Positions 34,101 through 46,100 of a DNA stretch of 64,000 nt are shown piece by piece. The translations under genes were made by a program, and so were the position numbers. The stretch lies in the NCBI RefSeq assembly GCF_000972845.2, contig NC_040011.1:23911213-23975212 (forward strand), in the 5' to 3' direction. The first letter of the stretch is position 1. Every line of letters begins with the position of its first letter. The DNA comes from Larimichthys crocea (taxonomy: Eukaryota; Chordata; Actinopteri; Sciaenidae). The notes below the pieces were generated by a model, which was not told the origin of the DNA, ran no database searches, and worked only from the letters and a program-made list of their open reading frames with translations.

Positions 34101-37100
34101 AAGTAGGATATACTTTGATATGAATGAATGACATCGGCCTCACTGGGGTGTGTTCACTGCTTTGATAAACACTGTGTTGCATATTCAGCCTAATGTCACA
34201 TAACCTCTCTCTCGTTGTGATTGTCAGTCAGACAGGCATACAAGAGGAGTGGAGTGAGGTGGAGGCTGTCCAGTAGTTAAGTGATTATGGATGTCTTATT
34301 CTAATGTTAGATCTGTTTTTATGATCCGCTTAGTGCTTTAGAAATATAATACAGATACATAACAGAGATCATATACAAGCCTACACTGCAGGTGAAGTTA
34401 TGATCGTTTTCTGTGTTCATCAGACAGTTGCAGGAAGAATGATTGAATTTGTGGTCAGACAGCTTCCTGATAGACAAGACTATACTGCTTCAGATTAAAA
34501 TGTTTTATTATTAGTTGTTATCATGAAGTTCTGGTTCCCTCACCATAGATATAAAGTGACGTCCATGATGGGGCTTTTATTGTGTGATCAGTTATGTTTA
34601 ATATGTCCAGGACAGAGTCTGAATAGAGCTTGTTTATCCTGTATGTGTGTGTTCTGCAGGATGGGCGACGTCTGCTCGTCTACCTTCTAAGAATAGACGG
34701 ATACTTATGGGCACACTATCTGGGCACAAATAGGTCACCGACAGTTCTGTATGCAAGTTATGCAAACTCATAATGCAAGCTGTATAAGATGGAGATCACA
34801 GTGACATAATGTTGGCACATTTTCAGATCGATTTTAGTTTCAGGGCTCACGTTTGTGGAAAAAGAACGTTTTGAATGTATCTGCATTGTTGTTCACATGG
34901 CTGCACTTGATGCATGTACAGGAGCTGCAGTCTCCAGATTAAACTGAACTTTACATGTACTTACCCAGAGTGCACAGGGAAAGCAGATGGGAAGAAAAAC
35001 AAGAAGGGAAGCAGGAACCTGCCGCTGCTGACTGAGCAGCTGCTTAGTTTGAGGAAGCGCTGTCATCAGCTTATGACTCATGACATTTCTTAAGGACTGT
35101 GCCTCTCTAATTTGGTAGCAGTGAGCCTGCATGTGTATGCAGTATGGACACAGTCCATACAAATGTTACAGTTCATTGTAACAGACCTGCAGTTTGATTT
35201 TTGTTGAGTGAATCAAATTCATTTTAATTGTCACATTCATTAATTGTATGTTTGATATCGTCTAGTAACCTTTCTTAGTCCTTTCTTCCTGGCACTTCAC
35301 ACTTCACAAATCATTCAATTCATTTCAATTCAATCTTATTTATTTCGCTCCAAATCATAACAGAAGTTATGTCTTGACACTTTTACTTTCCGTGTAGAGC
35401 AGGTCTAGACTCTTTATATTTACAGGCCCAACCATGAGCAAGCTCATGTTGACAGTGGCAAGGAAGGGAGGTGGCAGATATAGACACAGATGCACAGCAG
35501 CAATAAAATCATAGAAACTTTGAACGTATTACTTAATCTGTCTATAAAGAGTGTAATGATAGTTGAACTAAAAAAGACAAACATGTCATGCACAAGGTTG
35601 TGTCATCAGCAGAATTCCAAGAGTTATTTAGTGAGATCGAGTCTTTCTGATGAAAAATATCATTTTATGCTCAGTGATGTTTCTTCGATTAAGAAATAAG
35701 TCCATCAATAAAACATTGACAAATACTTTTCAAGTGATTTCTCTTGTATATTTGTGATCAGACCTTATAAAATCTAAGGATTTGCATATTGAAATATGCA
35801 AACTAAAGATCTCTGTGTTTTGGACACCATGAGCAAGCACTTGTCGACAGCAGCAGCCACGATCCATGAGAACCTGCTGGACGAGAGAGTGCAGAAACTC
35901 TGGGGAAGAAGTTTAGTTAGTGACATCATTAATGAGACATGTATTTTTGCAGATGGAAAGAGAGACCAAGAGAATGTATTTCTAAATCATGATGTTACAG
36001 TCGCAGCAGTAGAGTGTACTCCTTAATAAAGAGGTAAATGGTTTGGTATAAAAAGTACGGTGTAACAAAGCTCGATGTCAGTCTGCACATGATGTTAGGG
36101 CTGCAGCTTCGTCGTTTTTTTCTACAAAGAGCAGCTGATCTTGTGCACACAGCACGACAGAATCGCAGGTGTAGAAGACAGGTGGGCTGCGTGGTGGAGC
36201 CGTGACCCAGACAGGCTGTAAAACCACAACTACTCACATCAGTATACGTGCATTCAAATATTATAAATGACAGGAAATGCTTTTATTGCTAAAATAACGC
36301 AACTTCTGCACCAACCTGTTTAACCCGTAAACACAAACAGCAGTAACCAAGGAAGTAAGGGGTAAAGACACAATCAGCCCACTGAGGGAGGCCGTGGAGC
36401 CCGTGTCAGGATTTGTGTGTGTGTGTATGGGTGTGTACAGGCTTCAACTAACTAACAAATTCAGTCCAAACCTTCAGCATTTCGAGTGAAGTTATTTCAA
36501 CAAACGCATGATTGCACATGCAGCGTCATTCAGCTGATCAAGCTCCACATCCCCCGAAGTGATAATCTACCTAACTGTAGCTCCAAGTTCACTTTTCAAA
36601 CATTGCTCAACCTGGCCTTCAGTTCCTCTCCCTGCCAGCCGACACTGTTGCATAATAACCGACTCGTCACATTATATCCTACTTGACTCGGTTTCAGCCC
36701 ATTTAAAGCAAACAGTCCCCTGCAGGAGCAGTCATTCACTCTGTAAACATTCAGCCGCCTGTCACAAAGTTCAGCTATCATAAAAAAAACAACTTGTAGA
36801 TCAGCATTCTTTCCCAGCTCCAACAGTTTCACGTGGTGTTCCTGCACATTTGCATGTTTTAATGAAGCAGTCAGAGTAGAAGAGTTGTTTTCTCCAACCT
36901 CCCGCTCTAAAGAATGATCGTTCAGCCCGATTTAACAAATATATTTTCATGTTGTCGCAGGATACAGAGGTGTACAAGGGCTCGGTGAAGGAGGACATGA
37001 TGCGATGGCAGAATAGCTTGCGGGCTCACGGCTCGGCGGACTGGGTCATCATCGTCGTGGAGACCAACGACAACAAGAAGAAGAACAAGACCAACATCCT

Positions 37101-40100
37101 GCCTCGCTCATCCATCGTTGACAAGATCCGCAGCGACTTCTGCAACAAGCAGAACGACAGGTGAGGACAGTTGTGGGTAATATACAGACTTCCTTCACTT
37201 GTCGCCCGTTCATCCCGTTGCTGTAGTAACAGTAGAAGCCGATTGTTCAGAAACCGCATCGATTCGACCTGCCCTGTGTGAGTACTTGAAGTTTATTCCT
37301 CTTTGTTGCAGATGCGTGGTGCTGTCAGACCCTCTGAAGGACTCGTCCCGGTCTCAGGAATCCTGGAATTCCTTGCTGCTCAAGCTGCGGACTCTCCTCC
37401 TCATGTCCTTCACCAAGAACCTGGGCCGATTCGAGGACGACATGCGCACGCTCCGAGAGAAACGCACGCAGCCTGGCTGGAGCTTCTGCGAATACTTCAT
37501 GGTCCAGGTAGATGGAAAGAGAAGTAGATGTTGTGCCATGACTGAAACTGAATCTGTCTCCATCTTGTTTGCAGTTCCACAGTTCAGTGTCACATATCAG
37601 TGTGTTTGTGTGATTGCACAGGAAGAGCTGGCCTTTGTTTTCGAGATGCTGCAGCAGTTTGAAGATGCCCTTGTCCAGTATGATGAACTAGATGCTCTTT
37701 TTACACAATATGTTCTTAACTTTGGAGCTGGAGGTGAGGAAACACCACCTAGAACTGTAGTTGGTTTCAGTACAGCAGTCCTACTTTCAGTTTTGGTCTG
37801 ACCGGTCTGTTCCTGTCCACAGACACGGCTAACTGGCTCGGCTCATTCTGCGCCCCGGTGCGTAACTGGAGCGGCCTGCTGCTCCGGAGGCCCATCGACA
37901 TGGAGAAGAGGGACGGGATCCAGCGTGGGGAGGCCAGCCTGTTAGATCTGAGGAGCTACCTGTTCTCTCGCCAGTGCACCTTACTCATCTTCCTCCAGAG
38001 GCCCTGGGAGGTGACGCAGAGAGCCCTGGAGCTGCTGCACAACTGTGTCCAGGAGCTACGCCTGCTGGAGGTAAACACACACACAATTATTCTTTCTCCA
38101 TGTTGCGATGGATGGATTGAACCTAAACAGACTGAACTCAACCCGTCACTCATCATACTGTATGTTGTTGCTCTCGTCGTTCAGGTGTCTGTGCTGGAGG
38201 GGGCGCTCGACTGCTGGGTGTTTCTCAGCTGTTTGGAGGTTCTGCACAGGATCGAGGGTTGTTGTGATCAGGCCCAGTTAGCTGCAAACTGCTCCCACAC
38301 CGTCGGGCTGTGGGCCTACGCGACTGACAAGGTGACAAAAATACTCAAACACGTAGCTTTGATCTCTGGTGTAACTTCTGATGTGTTGATGGTACCGTCA
38401 GTGGACCAGCACCTCGTTCTTTACGTGTATATTTTTGACAATTTGATACAAGTCTGGATTCTTTTTTGTTCTTTGAAGCTGGAACTGTGTCCAAGCGAAA
38501 AACCTGTAAATATGTAGCTTCTTGACAGTTACATTCGAAACAGACATTAAACTTTATTGTACGAAGGTCTCACTGAACTTTGTCTTCACTCCTTAGCAGT
38601 CTCCATAAAGCTGTTAAGACTATTAAAACATATTATTAAGGGCACATTCAGACAGAATCTGCCACTATGGTGACTCATCGCAGGTTTGTGCATCAGTGTG
38701 TGTCTGTTTGTGTTGAATGTAACCGCTGTGAAACAGTCAGGAAACAACTTTTTATTTAGCTGATTCACCCGTTTTATCGAGGCTGGCATGCTCTCTCTCT
38801 CTCGGGCAAAACCAAATGAAACTTCTTTGTGTCTTTATTTTGCAGCGTGAATTGCGAGTCAGACTCAGATTTAGAAGCTGGTTCATGAAATAAACCCAAC
38901 AGAAGTATCAGAGTTTAGACATTTCAGGCCGACTGTGGAGGTTCGACTGATCTGATCGTCTGATTGGTGGCTCGCAGGTCGGCCTGCGTTTGTCCAAAAG
39001 TCGGATCCAGCTGATAAAAACTATGTTCCCCTAAATCATTAAAGTGTTTTTGTTGCCTTTTCCAGCTGAAGTCCCTCGGGGAACTCTGTGGCCTGGTGTC
39101 AGAGAAGGGACCCACATCTGAGGACCTGAACAGGACTGTGGATCTGCTGGCCGGACTGGGTGACGAGAGGCCTGAGACCGGTGAGTTTTCAGACTCGACC
39201 CCCACCCTCCCTTCAAATGATTTAGGGCACCGAGCTGAGCACATTTGACCTGTTGACTGTATCCTGACCTTTCTCCGCTCTGACAGACTCCCATCATCAG
39301 CGGTTCAGCTGATTCAGGACTGATCTGTGATTGCTTTGTACTTTTTCTTCCACAATCAAACAAATGGCACAGCTTTGTGCTCCAGTTCCAAAGACTTTTA
39401 ATCAGCATTCAAAGTCAAATTATCGTCCTGTAGTTGGTGTTTGATTAGTTTCTCTGCAGGCTGACTGTATGTGCACATGGGCCCTGAGCTGTCGTCTGCA
39501 GGCTGTGTTCTTTAAAGTCAGCTTGGTGTGTCGGGGTGTTTAGGGTTGGAATTTCCTTTCCACTGAAAGAAGCTTGTTCAGCCAATCGTGTCGACTAAGC
39601 TGTAATGAATAAGGCTGACTCTTATTAAATAACTGTGTGCGCCTTGTTTTAATTTCCCTCTGTCGTCCTCCGCAGTGAACAGTCTGCAGAGCCCGTACAA
39701 AAAGCTGAAGGAAGCCTTATCGTCCGTGGAAGCTTTCGAAAGGCACTATCTTGTAAGTGGGCTCCTTGCCAAGGCTTGGTGTTGAGTTTCAGTTGGCAAA
39801 ACGGGAAGTTGACACACATTCTGTGAATTCCCGTTTCCAGTTCTTTAAACCAGTTTTTCCTGATGTAATATCCTTGAAACCTCAGTGGATACGGTTAAGT
39901 TGATGGTCTTTCCCATCTCCTCTTCCTCCTCATCAGGAACTCTCTCACGCTGCTATGGAGATGTACAGGGCCATCAGCCGGCTGAGGTCTGCCAGACTGG
40001 TGGGAAAAAGCCTGGCCGAGTTCTACATGTAAGGAAAAACCTGCTGGTTCCATGCCAGGAAAGCCGTGTTAAAGGCAGCGCACATCCACGCGCTGGTGTT

Positions 40101-43100
40101 TTCATAAATTCTGCCTGATTAGGCCTCTTCTCCGGGAGCTGTCAATCAAGACGCTGCTTGTAAACACCCACACACTCGGGAGGAGAGCTCTAATCAGGCC
40201 GAACAAACGAGAACGCTAATGTGGTTTGATGGGTGCAGCAGGGTTTTTTACATAAATGTGAAGTGCAGCTGAAAGTAACATTTCCTTCAAGTTCTGACTC
40301 ATCACGCAGTGACATGTTTAGACACACTGTAGATCGAAGTGGCTGCAATCCAGACACGTGTGACATCAGACAGCTTATGTTCAAGAAAACAAAGCAAGCT
40401 GGGCCTCTGCTATTGGCTGATGTTGCATGATGTCACTCTCGTGACAAATCATAACATCACCTGATGCCAAACATCAAGCCGGTAGCAGATGGATAGTTTA
40501 TCATTCTGCTGCTGCAGCAGACGTGAGCGCTTTGTTTCACTTCTAAGTAGCATTAAAACAAGTTGTAGACACACACATCCAGTCAGTAATATGAAAAACA
40601 AGATGATGCATCTGTGTTTATGCGTTTTTTCTTTGTTTTTTTTTCCTCAGGAGGAAGGGTGACCCCGAGCGGGCCGAAACCTTTTTACAGGAAGCTCTGA
40701 AGTCGTACGTGTCAGAGGGATGGAGCCTCCCCGTCACTCACACCAGGAAACAGATCGCCGAGTGTCAGAAACTGCTGAGCAGAACTGAAGAGTATCCTTC
40801 AAGTCACAAACACCAGCTGCAGCCGAGTGCGCCAACATCAGTGCAGTGTGTGGATTCAACGGTAGAAGAAGAAGAAGAAGTGACCTAAATATAGGGGATG
40901 GTCAACATAAGTAGTTCTCTGTGGTACTGAAAGAGTCACACAAATCCATCACAGGATTATAATGGTATTAAGTACATACAAGTATACCCAAATCTTTGAG
41001 TTTTGAGTCGGTGCAGTCGTATTTTTCTGTCTTTCCAGTCAGATTAAGTTTTCCGGCTGGCCTGATGACACTAAATTTCGTCCGTCGTGTTACTCAGGAA
41101 CGTTAACTAAAGCGTTGATCTGATAAAAACAGCCGACGCTCTGTCGTGTTTGGTTTCCTTTACAACCTCCCGCAGCTACCTGCAGACCAGTGCCTTGTTG
41201 GCTGGTGACGTGAACCTGACCACGGAGGAGAGGAAGCACTTTTGTCAAGAAATCCTGACCTTTGCTGGCAAGTCTGGAGATCAGTGTAAGTGATCATGTT
41301 TATAACTCTTTAAGATGAAAATCAGTTTATACAATCGTGTTGTTGATGGATTCAGCTCCAAGTCTTGACAGTTTATTACAGAATATTTGCATATTGTTCT
41401 GTAAATATGCATAGCTGCCTCCCTCTGCTGGTTGAAACCCGGCTATTGCAATTGTATTTTGCTATTGGCTGATCTGTAGCAGGCGACATACTGTATGTGG
41501 TGGCAGCTTTCATCATCAACCACCCCAGACTCCTTGTCCCCTTCTATGAACCAGACAGACTGGAGATGTAGCCTCTCTGACTCTGTCTTACAAATGTTAC
41601 AACACATTTACCAGACAGAAACAAAAGGCCATGAATGGTCTTCACTGACTAAAGCTCCAGTGGACAATCACAACTGATACAGTTAGCTCTGACCTCCTGC
41701 AGCTGTATTCCTGCTACACTGTGAGTGCTGGTCATTGTGCCACTTTAAACGTAACTGATGGATTCCAATAAATTCAAATGTGTACTAACCAGCAGCATGG
41801 TTAGTTGCCAAAAAAAAAAAAAAAAACCCAGCGCTTCCTTGATCAGCCAATAATCTCTGAGATTTATCACTACAATAACAGACCTTTTTCACAGCAGCCA
41901 ATTTGACATTAAATAGTAGGTAAACGCAGGTGTTACAGGTTAGCAGAGTCAGGGTGCTGCTGTGCTGCAGGTCGGCTCACTGGAAAGTCTCTGCTACAAT
42001 AAATGGAATACCATAATCAGAGATTTTGTACTTCTGGTGTCTGAATATTAGAGCAGTTAGAGGATCAGTAGAGGAAAGCAGCACTTTGTGTTGTGGCCTC
42101 CTCCAGGTTTATCCTTTGTTTTCTGCAGCTCACTTCACAGTGTGTCATCACGTAATACTCCTGAGTACGCCATTAACACGTTTTCTTTTGCTCGTCCTCA
42201 GCTCAGAAAGTGACTCTCAGCATGGGCGTTTTCACTCAGCTCACGCGGCTACAGTTCCGTCCGGCCACAGCCTCGGTGCACTCCGGAGCCGTCCTGCAGG
42301 TGGAGCTTACGCTGCGATGTTTGATGCCCGTGTCGGTGCGCATTCAGCAGCTAGCCGCGAGCATCCACTTCGACCTGGAGCGCGGCGGGACTAACGGAAG
42401 GTCTAAAGGAGCTCAGAGACAAACAAACCCAGGGATAGTAGAGTTTCACCAGGCCAACCCGTCGGCGGGGCCCCCCTCCTCGTCTGCCGGCCCCTCTTTG
42501 GAGCTCGATGAGATTCAGGACAGGAGTCCGTCGGACAATTCCCTCAACTCTACAGGAGTGGTGTGTAAAAACACTCATCTGGTCATGCGTCGCCATGACA
42601 GCAACTCACCGCCGGACACGCCCAACTGTGTCAGCCCTCCTGCTGTTGCCATGAAGGAAGGAGCGCAGATGCTCCAAGTGCAGGATGTAACGTTAGAGCC
42701 CGGCAACAACAGCATCGTCTTCACGGCACCAGTAAGACGCACTCTGTCCCTCTCTCTCAACCTTTGCTGATCTGTCTCATAAAACATATTTCCTCCTCTT
42801 CATGTGTCTCTCGTCTCTGTCTCTGTAGAGTGGACAGCCAGGAACTTACACACTGCGTCAGCTGTTCGCCACGGTGGGTCAGGTGCAGTTTGTGCTGCCT
42901 CACATCTACCCATCAGTCCAGTATGAAGTCTATTCTCAGGAGCCCCAACTCACCGTGGAGCCTCTCTCAGGTCTGAATCTTTGACATGACGGGTGACAGG
43001 AAGGTTTTAAAATGAGATTGTGTGTGTGTGTGTGTGTGTTGCTCACTGTTTTTGTTGTTGCGTGTGTGTTTGCAGAGCCGCTGCTGGCCGGTCTGCCTCA

Positions 43101-46100
43101 GATGGTGAAGTTCACTCTGTTAACGGGTCACTACGCTGTGAAGAAAGGAGATGCTCTGCAGCTCAGCAACACTGACACCATGCCCATCCTGCCCTCCACC
43201 AACTGCTCCGCCCGCATCAGCAACCCCGCCGCAGGTCAGGACACGTTTGAATCTGCCAATCAAGTTTAAAGGGAGCCTTTTGTATTTTTCAGCATGTTCA
43301 AATAACAAAGCGCTGCAGTTGTAAGACAGGCTACAATGTGTGATAACTCACCAGCAGCAGAGACCTCCGGTGTTTTAACATGTTAGACTGACCAGCGTCC
43401 CAGAAACAGGCCTCCGCTCGGCTCCACGTGAGCAGCCCGCGTCAATTTACACAGAGCAGAAAGAGCATAGAGAAGCTGGTTGATTTTTTTCAAAATAAAA
43501 TACCCCGTGTAAACTGCCGGTCGTAAAAACAGACAAAAGCGAAACTAATAAATTACGTGACATATTTACACATGTAGAAGTTTATTTAGAAGCACTTTAC
43601 CAAATTTGAGCAAATAACCTTATTCTGGAAGGCTAAACGCTTCTGAAACGCTCCTGGTGGGGTTTGAAGTTGTGTGCAGGACAGACCAAAACATCGCAAT
43701 CCGATGGATTTTCAGGGTCAGGATTTAAATATTTAAAGGACCAGTGTGTAGAATTTAGTGCCATCTACTGGTGTAATTTCAGATTGCAGCCCATTAGTTT
43801 TACCTTCTACCTTTTTGTAGCATGAAGGAGAAACTACGATGGTCATGAAACGCATCAATACAGAGTCAGCTTGGAGTCTATAGATATGAGAGACTCATTC
43901 TGAGGTCATAGACACATAACCCTTCATATTTTTAGGTTAATAAACTGATGGAAACATGTTGAGATTATTATATCCCATTTCTAGCGACCCCTAAATCTGA
44001 CAGTTTTAGGTTTAGTTGAATGTTTTCCGGCAATCTGCTATCATTCTGTCCCTGTGTGAAGCCTTTGCTGTGCACAGCCGCCTGTAAAAACCATGTTTGA
44101 AATCAGGTTATACATCTACATGTCCAAGAGATCTGCTTTTCTCGAGCATGAATCTGCCTCTGTTAACCGCTTTTGTCTTAATCAGTCCAGGCGAGCCGCG
44201 TTCTGTGAAGTTTTCTCACGGCTTCCTTCTCTGTCCCCTTCCTGTGCTCAGAGTTGGTGGCCGAAAGCTCTCTGTCCATCCAGTCCTCTGAGAAGGTAAC
44301 CAGCATCAGCCTGCCCCCCACCCCTCCGTACCACACCCTGGAGTTCCAGCTGGAGGTTCTGTGTGTCATCCCGTCCGGGACGGAGCGACCCGCCAATGAG
44401 AGGCTGACCAACGGGGAGGTTCGCCACCGACCACGCAGCTACAGTCACCCTGACACGCCCATGACCGCCATCGACCAGAGGGTGAGACCTGCAGACAGAT
44501 GCACACTTTCAGGGATGAGCGTCATAAATCTGACACACTTGACCTTTAAATTCTGATATTTTCAGTTTCAAACGTCAGGATTCGTTGCTCTTCTTGGTTT
44601 TATCGTAAACTGTTTGTGTTGTTGGACAAAACAAGACATTTGATCCGCTTTGGGCTCCAGGATATTGTATCATTTCACAAGTTTAATAAAACAAACGATT
44701 CTAGAAAGTAATCTGCAGATTCATCTGTAGCTAAAATATTCATTAGCTCCAGCTAACCATCATCAACCCGATAGATATTCACTCCTACTTGTTTGGTCAC
44801 ATGATACGTGAAGAGATCTAAAGTCTTGCCGTCTGTCCTCAGATGTCCATCGACTGTCCGTGGTCGATCTACTCCACGCTGCTTGCCCTTACCTTTTACA
44901 TCCCCTTCAAGACCAAACACTCGCTGCTTTCCGCTGGTAACAGGTGAGCCTCCATCCTCGTAGAAATGTCTGTGTCGCATGTTTTTTTTTTTTTTGTCTT
45001 GACTGATCCGCGACCCGGCTTTCACCCGACCCCACAGGAAGTACATCCAGGTGTGTGTGCAGAACGTGTCGGACCTTAACTTCACGCTGGCTGAAGTGAA
45101 GCTGGCAGAGAAGCAGTACGCGTCGCTGGAGCTGCAGTCCCTCAACACTAAAACACAACAGGTGAGACAGCAAACACTATTTGAAAAATGGTTCATCATT
45201 GTAAAAATATAAATATTTTATAGTAAATCTGGATATTTATGGACAAATGGGGATAAATATCACAATACAGGTTCTTACATACTGGTACATTCCCGTAGTT
45301 TACATCTAGAGGGAGCTGAAGCTCACTAAACATGAGGAAAAGAAGGTTTAGGTTGTTTGGGTCATACAGTTTTTGCCTTGTTTGTCACTTAAACATCATG
45401 TTTGTGTGTTTTTTTTTGTGTGTAGCTCTTGTGCAGTAAGCACAGCGTGTTCTGCTTGTGGGAGGTGAGGTGGAAGGACGACCTGCCCTCCTGTCTCCAG
45501 TGCGTTTTCTCTGCCGACTTCTCTCCGGTCAACCAAGACGTCTCCGCCTTCAAACCCTTCCACTACCAGTTCCAGCTGGAGAGAGTCACTGTGAGTCCAC
45601 TTCAACTCTTGAGTTTGAGAAGTAAAGCTGTTAGTTGTTGTCGTCACATATTTCAGACGTGTCTGAAACATCTGGACAGGCACATTAAACATGTCATTAG
45701 CGAGGAAACAGCTGTCAGTAATGTTCTGGTTTAAATAAGCGGTCGTGCAGCAGATGGCCACGAACGCTGCGATAATAAGTTAATGTATGCTGAGTGCTGT
45801 TCTGTGGCACTCCTGCCACAACGAGAAACACACCCTCCCTATAAATAACCCCTGTTTGACGTTGTCAGACGTTGTACAGTGTGCAAGCTGAGATCTTGCC
45901 TCCCGCCGGCGAGCAGCACTGTCGCTCTGGTTTCCTCTGCGGGCTGGAGGTGTCCATAACACGACTGACTGAACCTGCAGAGGGCGAGGTGGCAGAAGAC
46001 AGCAAGACTGACAGTGACGGCCTCAAAACCACCAAACTCATGTATGAAGGTGAGTCTGCAGAGCGGCTCATCAGACTTGATGAAATGACTACTTAAAATT

